DNA of 64,000 bases from NCBI GenBank assembly GCA_964017195.1, contig OZ024891.1, positions 308,694 to 372,693 on the forward strand, given 5' to 3'. The stretch is from Siderastrea radians. Taxonomy: Eukaryota > Cnidaria > Anthozoa > Scleractinia > Rhizangiidae. The position numbers were made by a program, and so were the translations under genes. A model generated the notes under the pieces. It was not told the DNA's origin, made no database searches, and saw only the letters and a program-made list of their open reading frames with translations. Position 1 is the stretch's first letter, and every line of letters starts with the position of its first letter. Shown here piece after piece: positions 1 to 10,905 of the stretch.

Positions 1-1474
1 AGGCAGAAAGTTTGGCATTTTGCTGTTTTTGTGCATGAGTTGTCTCTTCATATGACCTAACTTGTTAGTTTTGATATCTGACGTATCTAAAATATCGTTT
101 ACGGTTATTCTTTGCTTATGCAGAAACTCTGAAATAGAAAAAAAAACAATTTCAGAGTGTTTGTTAATCGGCGGTGAAACTGAGAATTTATCGTGGATGC
201 AAATACCACCGACTCGTTTCATGATCGAAACCTTTCAGCTAAGTACTCTTGCGGTTTGTTGCGGTTACGTCTCGAATCTGATTGGTCGCAGAACAATAAA
301 CATTCCAGAAATAATTTTAGGCGTTCATGGTTTAATGGGTTTCACTGTAGAACTATGACGAAACTACTTACCACTAGTTGACTGCCTTTCAAGTAACTAC
401 AGTGTATTACTTGATCTTCAGACTGGTTTGTGGCTGCATTTTCTCACAAACTTTTTCACTTTAAAACTTTTCTCTAGGTAAACCGAGGTATGTTTCGATT
501 CCCTCCTGCAGAAGACCCTGAGAGGAGAAAATGTGCTTAAAAATGAAATTCAGATTATACCTTGTAAACTGTGTACTTGTAGTGTAGGTTTTGTTTGTTT
601 GACATTGTAAGCTACTGTAAGGGTTTTAATAAGTGTGTGTATGAGAATTTCCCAACTGACATTGAAGTTAGTTAAAACTGTGTCTCCCATATTACTCACA
701 CTTGATAACTGTCACTGAAGTAACAATAATTTCAAATCACTAGCACTTAATGAAAGCCCTGTATATTTTTTGACCATGTTCAGGAATGCATTGCTAAAAA
801 AATGTAGACTAGTCACTCACAAATTGTAATTTCAACTGGTGTATTGCACTAGGTGTAATTGGATTGTAGATTTATTTTATTGTATAGCTGTAGACTGTTA
901 GAGTTAAGTAACTTTCAACTCACTTGTATAAGTAAGGTAGTCACTATACCACAAACATAGGGTTACATAATGTATTTTTACTTTAGAATAGACAGGTAAG
1001 TATGATTTTCCTTTTGCTATAAATTAACAACCTCTTTTAAAAAACGGGATTTTGAATTTGGTACTCACATCAATAATTCTTACTCTAAGTTGTTGGAAAT
1101 GACAGTTTCCAGCGGTCTTTTTATTATACAATATATTTTCCTTTCTCTACCTTTTGGAGTGTCACTTGAGCAAAATTGAGTACAATTTTGTGAGCATATT
1201 TAACTGTGTTTGGTTGCCTTGACTGCAATTGGCAAAAAACAAATGAACAGACTTCAAAGAATGAAACTTGCATAGAAAATGGCCAGCTGTAATTCCAACT
1301 ACTTTGAATAACTTCAATTCTGATGACTTAAACAAATTTCGTCAGTGTTTCTCAGTACACTTGAGGTTGTTATGTTATGGTTTATCTGTATGTTGATTAA
1401 TGTGCTTAAAGGCCTGCAAGCACTGCTTGTCAAAGGCCATTTGTTATTTGGTGCTGACATGTAACTGTCAACAG
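1..1474. other. Sequence upstream of the HAD exons, no exon recognised
   Basis: The exon at 1475 begins with the last base of a split codon, so more coding sequence of the HAD gene must lie upstream, here or beyond the window edge. I tested the obvious short open stretches (62-381 and around 473-530) and none joins in frame with recognisable protein content. The region is AT-rich with no clear repeat. It is probably intron or 5' flank. Confidence 0.4.
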
Positions 1475-2988
1475 GCAATGCACAGACGGTTATGATTACA
1501 ACAAGCTATATGGCCCTCCACCCCCAGCAGAACTAACAGTTAGAACACCATCAATGAAACGGCCATATATTGACAAGGATCTTTGGAGACAGGGTCATGT
1601 ACAGAAAGGTATTCAAAGGTTTTCATGAAATTTTGGGAAATAGCACTGGTCAGTTATTCACTCAATTATCCACTACTTCTAGTGGCGGGATGGCAGTAGT
1701 GTGGTTTTTGTCCTGCCACATTTTGGCACAAGCGTAGTTTTGTATATGATACCATTTAGCTTGTGCTGTATGCAGTCCTTGGTGTATCTTTATCATTTTA
1801 GTAGAAAGGTGGCATTTTTGCAAAAGCTGTTTTTGTTTTTGTTTTTGTTGTCTGAGTTGCAGTTGTAAGGTGAGAGTGATGCCCAATTGAGAAATTTGCC
1901 TCACTCTAAATGTTTCACATGAAAAGCTTGGTTAGTTTTTGCCAAGAAAGTGGAGCCATGATGAAAGGCTTTGAAGTTGTTCACTGCTGTGTTAAGTAAT
2001 TGCACAGTTGTTGTTTCTTTGTGAGAATCCTGAGAATATTTGACTTTGCAAAATTTGAGATGATCAAAATCAAGTTTTAAAGTTTGGTGTTAAATCATCC
2101 CCTCCCCCCTGTTTGTTTTGCTAATATAACTTGGCTCCTGTAGGTAATGCCCCCTGGGCAAAACCACTGCTTCCTCGACGTGGTGGTTGTTCAGCGTGTT
2201 TCTCATCCCTTGCTGGTGATGGGCAGAGCTCTGGATCATCTGCACCTGAGTTGGATCCATCTCTTGTCATATTTGACAAAGATGGAACGTTGATTGACGT
2301 CAATGCTGTGTGGATCCCATGGATGGAGAGCCATGTGCGTGAGCTTGAAGAAGCAACTGGGCTTGATCTGGCTGACGAAATGTACAAAGAAGTAGGTTTC
2401 TGCCCAAGGAAACGTGTCTATGCTGATGGAGGTCTGCTGGCCCATGCGACAATAGCTGAAATCAGGGAAGCCTTTGTCAAAGTTCTAGTCAGGAGTGGTG
2501 TGAAAAGAGAAAAAGCACAGAATCTGGTTGACAACTGCTGCAAGGATTTTGACAGCGGTGGACATGACACTTTGGAGCCTCTGGGAGATCTCCCAGCAAT
2601 TTTTGAAACTTTAAGGGCTAAGGGGGTTAAGACTGCTATCTGCACCACGGACAGCAGGGAAGGTACCCTGTCAGCTCTTGACAGGTTAGGCCTCATGAGC
2701 ATGATAGATAAGATTGTTTGTGGGGATGACACAGACACTAAGCCTAAACCCCATCCAGAGACTGCACTTGGAATTTGTCAAGACTTGAATGTTTGCCCAA
2801 CTCAAACTGTTATTATTGGTGACACTGTTGCTGACACCACAATGGGTCGCTCAGCAGGGTTGGGTCTGACTATTGGTGTTCTCAGTGGGGCTGGTAATCA
2901 GAAATTCCTGGAAAAAGAGGCTGATGTTGTTTTAAACAATGTTGACGAGCTTCTTGACACCTTATTTTCAAAAGAGTCTTCGTCATAA
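1475..2988 (+). CDS. HAD-superfamily hydrolase (phosphoglycolate-phosphatase-like), 3' coding exons
   Basis: Two exons are visible: 1475-1608 and 2144-2988 (stop TAA), joined GT-AG through a split glycine codon, giving about 326 residues without the N-terminus. The second exon carries all HAD subfamily-I motifs in order. Motif I is IFDKDGTLIDV, with the first Asp as expected nucleophile and the second as acid/base. Motif II is CTTDS, motif III the Lys in KPKPHP, and motif IV the IGDTVADT metal-binding acids. The insert between motifs I and II is helical and cap-like (EATGLDLADEM to KVLVRSG). The best family match is phosphoglycolate-phosphatase-like; the substrate cannot be read from sequence. 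The first exon encodes a proline-rich lead (YGPPPPAEL) ending in LWRQGHVQK. An apparent start upstream of 2144 lies in intron sequence. A possible polyadenylation signal sits near 3052. Confidence 0.85.
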
Positions 2989-3712
2989 GGTGGTGATTGT
3001 CCTGTCTTTGTGTTGGTATTTTCTCAGTGGGGGTGTGTGGGTAAGTGCTAAAAATAAAAATAATTATAAACTAATCTAACTTACTGGGCTCATTGACCCA
3101 TATTTCTAACTATTGGAATCTGCTATCTTGGTGGAGCCCAAGTTTCACTCATATCATAACTGACAAATGTAATGCCTTGATCATTGAAAAACCCATTTTT
3201 GTCTGTAGCCAGGTTTCAATATCATGTTTGACAGTTTTGTGCTTAGCAGCCTGACCTTAAAATGGAAATGGCAGGAAAAGAAGGAAGAGTTGTAAGAAAG
3301 CAAACTCCAGCCTCAATTCCACTTAAAGGCCAGGTCACTGAGCACACAGCTGTAAAATGGGGTCATTCATTGCAGTGGGCTTAGGGTTTTGTTTTTAAAT
3401 GTCTTTTCTTATAAGAAAAGTTTTAAAATGTATTTATTGGTCCTGAAGTAGTCCTTGACTTGGGACCATTGGGAGCTAATAACATTTTGTAAATAGTTTT
3501 AAAAGTTTACATTGAAAAAATTGCCGGTTCTTTTTTTTTTTTTTTTTACTTTAGGCAGCAATGTAGGCAAATCTTTTCTTTCTAATGACACTAAAAATCC
3601 AGAATGAATTCATCTAATAATTAAGGCTCTGTATTTCGATTATCTTTTGGGGGTTAATTAAAATTTTTCAAAGTGCATGGTTGATAAAACTTTTTGGCAT
3701 CAGTTGCTTTTG

Positions 3713-3782
<70 letters not shown>

Positions 3783-4110
3783 GTTACAGGAAAATGTAAT
3801 ACAACATCAAAACCATATTTATGTGGCATGGGAAAATACAATTAAGACAAGTAAAGTAAATTATATTTTTAATTGTGGCTTTGTAGCAAAAGTGTGTCCT
3901 AATGCAAGATGGATACCCAGTGAATCTTGCAGAGAACTAATGAAACTTGTCAAGTTTTGTACTTGTGGTATTGTCTTTCTTAACTTTCTAATAAATGCAA
4001 TTAACAAACTTTCTGTATTGTGTTTTTGACTTTTGTGGTGAAAATCTATTTGCCACCCATCTAAAAAGCTGTTCTCTTTGAGGTCTAAAGGAATAATTAA
4101 TCACCCTCCC
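2989..4110. other. 3' UTR and intergenic sequence
   Basis: This begins with the presumed 3' UTR of the HAD gene (AATAAA-like words near 3052-3060) and continues as AT-rich sequence with a T run at 3532-3547 and an ATT microsatellite. I see no gene. Confidence 0.5.
3714..3781. repeat. (ATT)n microsatellite
   Basis: About 22 uninterrupted ATT units. Similar ATT runs near 4121 and 31430 sit at the 3' ends of LINE fragments, so this one may be a retrotransposon tail whose body is gone. It creates a poly-isoleucine reading frame that is not a gene. Confidence 0.95.
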
Positions 4111-4120
4111 CCTCTACTAT

Positions 4121-5690
4121 AATAATAATAAAACTTTATTAATGTGTCAAGAAACTTTAGGATGTCTGCTAATTGGTGACACAAAGTAATTAAAGTAACT
4201 AAAGTAATTAAATACAAAACATAAGTGCGTATCCAATAATATAATAATATAAGAAAATTGTCAATGATAATATTCTATTGAAATTGCTAATAATATTCTG
4301 TAAAAATACGATGTCTAAGATCTGCAAAGAAGACAGTCCAATACATTTGTTACTAACTAAAGTTGAGAGATCCTTCTGCCTTATGTTTCTTAAAAAGATT
4401 CAAGTTTGTTGCATTTCTTATATCTCTAGGTAGGCGGTGCCATAGTGTCGGTCCAAGATACTTAATAGAGTGCTTTCCATACGTCACAGTATTGAAGCGG
4501 GGTATAACAAAATCAGAATTCCTCAGGGTGTACTGGTTCCTTTGTTGGTTAAAAAGATCTGATATGTATGTAGGGCAAATGCCGTGCTTGACTTTGAACA
4601 TGAGAGTAGCTAGATCTTGAAGCCTACGATTATATAAAGTTGGTAACTTGGCTTTGCTTAGGAGCTCATCGTAAGAACCACAATTGTCTTTAAAAACTGC
4701 CCTTAGCCCCCTTTCCTGTAATCTCTCAAGTTAACGTTTGTCTGAAGACCTAATAAAATTCCAAACAAGAGAGCAATATGTTAAGTGTGGTAGAATACTA
4801 GTCTTAAATATATGTAACTTAGCCTTTTCAGGAATTAAATTCTTCAATCTAAGGAGACCACCAATTTTTTGGCTGGATTTTACACTAATAAATTTTACGT
4901 GTTCACTGAAAGAAAGTTGGTGATCTATATTAACTCCTAAAAGTTTAAGTAATGTTTGTTCAATTTCTTCGTTGTCAGCCTTGAGACAGATCTTTGAGAT
5001 GTCTTTCCCTCTGCTCCTGATGACCATGGCTTGGAACTTTCCCTTGTTGGCTAATAGGAAGTTGTCAGAATACCAATTAGCTGCAACCTGTGCTGGATCG
5101 TACAATATTGTTTCCACGGATTCCACCTCGCTAATCTGGGCTCCTGATAAATACAACTGATGATCACCTGCGTACATAGATAACTGACAATTTTTTTGAT
5201 AGAGAAGAACAAGTCGTTCTGGAAAATATTCCAAAGAAGTGGTCCAAAACAGGGCCCTTGGGGGCATCCCTTTCTAGTAGTTTGCCATTTGCTTGTGATG
5301 GTGCCGAGTTTCACTCTTCCTTGGCGCTCTTCAAAGTAAGATCTTAGTAAAGTTAGTGAGTCTTCAGAGAAGTTATAAGCTTTTAGTTTTCAGATCGTTA
5401 GCACTGGAAGGAGCGAATCAAATGCCTTGCTGGTGTCAGTCGAGATAATTCCCACTATTTGTCCATCATCCAAAGCTGATTTCCAGTCTTCAATTAGCTT
5501 TAGCAACGCCGTTTCACAACTGTGACTTTTTCTGTAGGCTGACGTATTGATAGAAAGATGAGGATCTATCTTCTCTGTTATTTGGTGACTGAGTCTCTGT
5601 TCAAAGACTTCATTAACTGTATTGAGAACTGTTATTGGTCTTTAGTTCTTTTTCTCTGTTCTTTCATCTTTTTTATGAACAGGAATCCAT
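4121..5690 (-). mobile_element. Degenerate non-LTR retrotransposon (CR1/L2-like), reverse transcriptase remnant
   Basis: Read on the minus strand this is the 3' half of a LINE. From 5' to 3' I see an RT palm motif DTSKAFDSL (near 5440), GCPQGPCFGPLLWNIF (near 5270-5230), a catalytic box decayed to YAGD where YADD is normal (near 5185), then LGVNIDHQLSFSEHV and the C-terminal RT-thumb block ending in LWHRLPRDIRNATNLNLF (near 4400). The reading frame breaks several times. The element ends at 4121-4136 in an ATT-type tail, as in CR1/L2 elements. It is inactive. The 178- and 82-residue open frames here are pieces of it. Confidence 0.85.
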
Positions 5691-6080
5691 TCTCCTCAAC
5701 CCCACCCCACTTTCACCCTTTAAAGTTCGAAGAGTGACCACACAATTTCTCCTAATATTAATACACACTCAAGAGAAAACATGAGAATTTTAAAATGATC
5801 ACTGAAGGCAAATTGCTTTGATCTTTTAGCACAGTCTCCTGAATAAGACATGGAAAATGTATGGAGATCAGTCAGGAGAAACTGTATGTGGATACTGGGG
5901 CTTAAAGGGTTAAGACTCTCACTGATTTTCTGTGATCTGTCTCTCTGGTGCTCTAGAAATATGTGTTTATGTTGTGGCTGAATGCGCAAGCCTCAAAATA
6001 CAGTCATCTTGCAGTTTGTTGAGACATTGCTGATGTTATTTAATTCATGAAAAGGTATTTTGACAGTACTGTCCTTTGAT

Positions 6081-6173
6081 CAACCTTGTTTCCAGGGTCT
6101 CTCTCTCTCCCCGCCCCCGCCCCTTTCTCTCGCTCTTGGGGGCGGGGAGAGAGAGACCCTGGGAACGAGGTTG
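6081..6173. mobile_element. 93-bp palindromic MITE with 9-bp target duplication
   Basis: The two halves are near-perfect reverse complements (CAACCTTGTTTCCAGGGTC against GACCCTGGGAACGAGGTTG) around a C-rich centre. The flanks repeat TCCTTTGAT at 6072-6080 and 6174-6182, a 9-bp target-site duplication as made by MULE-type transposases. A related element with GACCCTGG-type ends lies at 40537-40680. Confidence 0.85.
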
Positions 6174-7489
6174 TCCTTTGATAAGGGTAGCGTGGGAGTT
6201 CGGCTTGCACCAATTAAGCAAACCTGGTTCTACTAAGCCCACCTCTAACACACACACTCATACACACGTACATGATCTCTTCTAGTACATTCCCCCTTTG
6301 TATGACCTTAAATCAATAAGTGCCTGGGGGTTTAGAAGAGAAAATACGGTATGATAGTTATCAGGTTGACACTAAATAATTCATTTTACTGCCTGGCAAG
6401 ATCCACACCCACCTGAAATGAAGTGCTGTTGTAGGAGTTGCTAACTAAAGGATCTGGTTGCTGGTTAGATGTCTTGCGGTTACATGAGATACATCAAACC
6501 AAACTTAAGGGTGCATACTGATAAGTCAAGAATCTTACTGACTGGAGCATTGGGTTCCTTCCCATGAGGATGCGCGCGCTGTCTTGGATTTGCAAAACTG
6601 TATGTGGTTGAGAGTTCAGGTCTCCCAAGCCACTTGTCTGAAAATCCTTGTATGGGAATTGAACAGACAATTTAGGAGTTAGAGACAAAAATATAACGAA
6701 AATGTCTGGACTCGCTTCCATAATTGTGTGGTGTATTTTGAGGTGAGTCCGGTGAGGTGAAGTTCCGCTTTTGAAACAACGAAATACACTACACAAACAC
6801 TAGCAATAAACCATGTTTTGTTGCATTTTTGTCTCTATTTCTAACTCAAATACGCCTGTTAAAATACCATACCAAATGTTACAGTTCGTGCGATGTTCGT
6901 ATGCAGCCAAAATTATCATGGCCAGCTCCTGTCATAGCTTGGGACACCTGTGAAGAGAGCAGTGAAAAGAGTGGAAAAGGTTTGGAGAAGAAAGGAGTAT
7001 TTTCCTCTCTCCTCATTCATCTGTCAGCATGACTCCTACTCCTTTGGACACTTTTGCTGCTTTCCCCAACTCCCTGTACTTTTATTCCAAGATGGCGACT
7101 TGACAAAACCGAATGAATATGTTAATGAAAATACCCTCGGGTCTCTAGAAGTTGTTCTGGGGGGAGGGGGGGGGGGGTTCGCTGAGATCCTGGAAGTTGC
7201 GTAAATAAATAATAGAAGCTATAGTCACGTCGTGCTTTCTCTACTGACGCGAAAATGAAAACATGGCTCAATATTATCGCTAGCGAACAAAAGCAGGGAT
7301 CCTGACGAGAGCATGTACTATATGTAGTTGCTATTTAAATTCGTGTCTGAATACTGATATTGATGCAAAATATTGACATCTTGACTGAACAAAGATCAGG
7401 GGGCTAAAAATTTAATAGGAAAAAGGAGGGAGGAAAGAAATGACAAAAAACAAAAAAAGCAAAACATGACCACAGGAGAGAGAGAGGGA

Positions 7490-7715
7490 CTTTTTTGGTC
7501 ACGTGGGGGATGTCTCGCTTTTCCGCATTTCATCGCTTGCGTCACTTGCTTCCCGCCAATCTTCCCACAATCCCCTACCCTGCCCCTTACGGATATCCTG
7601 GTTTTGACGACAACATGTGTCATTTGTCGTTTTTCACATGACTCGTTCACTTTTGGATTAGTTGGACTTCAATAGTGATGTAAATCCCTCAAAATAGCTG
7701 TCGTTACCTGTGCTG
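7490..7715 (+). promoter_or_regulatory. Candidate promoter and non-coding first exon of the DRAM2-like gene
   Basis: A GTCACGTG E-box (7498-7505), a GCGTCAC word and a GCCAAT box lie close together, followed by a strong splice-donor-like CTG|GTGAGT at 7716. The DRAM2-like coding exon 1 is preceded by an acceptor (exon starting at 14639), so a non-coding first exon must exist upstream. This is a guess at where. The E-box resembles the CLEAR element bound by TFEB-family factors at lysosomal genes. Confidence 0.25.
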
Positions 7716-8786
7716 GTGAGTGGCTGGTTCTTTTTTACACCGGTAAATCTAAAAACAGTTGTCTTGCTTTAGGTTTGAATTTTGGTAGGTGTGATCTTAG
7801 CTTATTGTGTTTATGTGGCTTCCTCTTTCGTTAGTGTGAAATCGAAAAGAGAATTTTTAGGGCATTGATCAGTTTCACTTTTGCTTTTCTTAATGAGAGG
7901 TTTAACCTTAGGACCCGATCGAGTTGTGGATTGGGTAATTGTGGATCGATAGCAAAATAATCCAACTCGAGGAACTTTCCGGTTAAAATTCAACGTAATA
8001 TTCGAATTTCTGTGTTGACAAATTACCATGCGAACGCCGTGTTAAGCCTTTCAATCAAATGATACATAAGTATTAGAATGAAGTTATAATATACTGCAAA
8101 TCTGTTTCAGTGTTATGGGATCTGGGCTAGTGATTGCTTCTAAGCAAAATAGATTTGCAGTAAGTTTTTTTAAGTTGGTTGGTTGGTTTTCCTCCCTCAA
8201 TTAATACCAGCACGCAGCTTATTCGAGCTGGCTGTTGGCTGTCCTCCAGGGTCATGCATGGACCGTATAGCGGCTGTCAGAAGGCACCTGTATATGCTTT
8301 TGGTCCGACCTTGTCGAGCTGCGTCCTTGCTGTACTTGCAAGGACAACTAGCGAGGCAGTATTATCTACAGTGTACATCGTATGAATTATTATTATTAGT
8401 AGTAGTATTATATAAATATTTTATTATTATTATTATATTTTATTATTATTAGTATTATTAGTATTATTAGAAATAGACACACCTAAGACTTAAGTTACTT
8501 AGGATGACAGAATTGCTATACAGTTTAACTTGATGTACAGGATGTGCATACTTTTGGATTGTTCTAACTGGTAAAATGGCCACTAGTATAGGTAATTGCT
8601 GGAGGTGATATTTAAGTGGTATCGTAAAAAGTAACAAGTTTTGAGTACTTACAGTATATTTCACTTTGATACTGCTTGTCTCAAACAAGCACCCCCACTC
8701 TAATAAGTTCCCTCCCATGAATGAGCGCCTGTCCCCTTGGCCAAAATATTAAATAAGCACCCCCTCAGTCTACCTCACATTCTTAA

Positions 8787-8991
8787 CCCTTTCACTCACA
8801 AGAGTGTCCAAAACCGAAAATCAAGAAACATTGAAATTTCCAAATTTCATTTTGCAAAATATTGGTTTAGACAAATAGTACCAAATGAACGTAAGTTGCT
8901 GATGAATGGTCACACCATAGGATTTCGTCCACAGCCTCAAAAGTTAGAACTATTTTACGTGTCTCCATTATTGACTCCAGGAGTGAAAGGG
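8787..8991. mobile_element. TTAA-flanked MITE, CCCTTTCACTC ends
   Basis: The ends CCCTTTCACTC and GAGTGAAAGGG are inverted and flanked on both sides by TTAA (8783-8786 and 8992-8995). TTAA duplication is typical of piggyBac and Kolobok elements. There is no coding capacity. The 588-bp element at 19834-20421 has related ends. Confidence 0.75.
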
Positions 8992-9384
8992 TTAAATAGT
9001 AAGGACAAGGAAAGCCTGTTTCTATCATCACTTTTACAACAGTTTTACTGCGACTACACTGGCATTAATATAGAAGGGTTTCTTCTCCATTAAGTCAGTT
9101 CTAGTTATTTGTGTCTCCTTGTGCTTCCAGAGTTCTTCTATGTGATTTATCTGTACTTTTAATCTTTGCCTTATTTGCTGTGCTCTTTTTAAATGCTGTA
9201 AACTTCCTAAGCACATCTAGACCATTCTCCAGTCTTCAAGGACCAGTAACTTCTACCATCATTAAGTTATTGGGAAAAACTTAATAACCACCCCCTTGAT
9301 TAGCGCCCTCCTTTGAATAAACACCGCCCCCCCCCCCACACACCCTCTTCGACTGAAATTTTAAATAAGCGCCTGGGCGCTTAA

Positions 9385-9786
9385 GATGGATTCCGCTCAA
9401 CGTTCAAGCAATAAGTGCAAAAAATATTTACCAAAAAACTACTCATAGCACGGTAACATTTTAAATGCTATTTGAAACATCTCACTCTAGTTCACTTGCC
9501 CAAGTGACCCCGCGATGAAATTCTCGAGCATTCTCGAGAAAATTAATTTCAAATCTCGTAAAAGTATGCTAAAAACGGTGCGCCATTTTGTTTTGAACTG
9601 ACATGAAGCGTCTTTTTAATTGAAATATGGATAACTTCAAATCCAATTTTCTCTCGCGGGGTCAGCTTGGGAGCAAAAGTAACGATAAGTTCTTCGTATC
9701 TGTTCTCAAAATGTGACAGTGCTGCAAGTATTTTTTTGGTAACTTAATTTTTGCACTTACTGCTCGAACGTTGAGCGGAAATTGTC
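9385..9786 (+). mobile_element. 402-bp TTAA MITE, copy 1
   Basis: Inverted ends of about 30 bp (TTCCGCTCAACGTTC on the left, GAACGTTGAGCGGAA on the right) are flanked by TTAA at 9381-9384 and 9787-9790. The interior is a near-full match to the reverse complement of 29109-29509. It has no coding capacity and is a non-autonomous piggyBac/Kolobok-type element. Confidence 0.9.
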
Positions 9787-10421
9787 TTAATTGAGGAAAT
9801 ACATGTACAGTATGTCAATTTTGTAGCTACTTAGCTGCTCATTTTTTATGGTAATTAGTATTAGTATTAGACTAATACTAATACTATGAGACTCTGTTTT
9901 AAGTGCTGCTAAAGCCAAAATATTATTATCATCATCATCATCATCATTATTGTTATTATGATTAAATGAGAGTGTATTGAGTGATGGAGCCATTATGTTA
10001 TCTTTTCATAAATAATATGAGCTGTTTTTTCTATATTTAAAGTGCATATGACACAAAATTTTTTCTTCAGTTTTCGAGAGTCTGATGTGTATAAAAAACG
10101 ATTCTAAACTTAAAACCTGTCTAAAATTTTTAAAAACCTCTTTTCGTGGGCAAAAGACCCTATTTTTCACTTAAAAACTGTCCCGGGGACTGGGACCGAA
10201 TTTACCGCATTGTGACGTCAATTGACTTGTTTCTGTTCCCACGAACGCAGTGTTTTTGTTACAAATCGCCTCAAAATGTTGACATTTTCAGCAGTATCGG
10301 GGATCTTTTCGAAACTTCCAAGACCTACAGTGAGAAAGAACAAGTAGGAGAAAAAATAGAGCTGTTTTAGGTCTTATTAAACCAGATGACGACGAACATT
10401 TGCGATGTCTTCTCTTCTTTT

Positions 10422-10905
10422 GTACTGTGGTGAGGGTGTTGATCTCAAAGTCAATGATTTATCCTGACTGTACATCAGTGGAAGCACCTCAGTTGTGAGA
10501 TTTCTTTGTTGAGTTCTTTTAGGGTTTATTAAGAACATCAAAGCCCTTGTGTTCACATAAACAGCTTACTGTTTCCATCAACCTAAGGAGAACCGAAAGT
10601 GCCGATTGTTTTGATGTTTTAATACTGCAAGAATGTCTTCGTTCTTATAGAGAGTGCTTCTTTCATACTGTGGTGAGGATGTTGATCTCAAAGTCGATGA
10701 TTTATCCTGACTGTACATCAGTGGAAGCACCTCAGTTGTGAGATTTCTTTGTTAAGTTTTTTTTTTAGGGTTTAAAGAACATCAAAGCCCTTGTGTTCAC
10801 ACAAACAGCTTTAATACTGTTTCCATCAACCTAAGGAGAACCGAAAGTGCCGATTGTTTTGATGTTTTAATACCGCAAGAATGTCGTCCTTCTTATAGAG
10901 AGTGC
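10422..10905. repeat. Two-copy tandem duplication, unit about 244 bp
   Basis: Copy one starts at 10422 and copy two at 10666. Both begin TACTGTGGTGAGG and end in TTATAGAGAGTGC, and they match over nearly the whole length apart from a longer T run and small indels in copy two. No coding content is recognised. Confidence 0.9.

Noticed and set aside
3694..4029. 111-codon open frame with a poly-isoleucine run
   Set aside because: Translation of an (ATT)n microsatellite and its flank.
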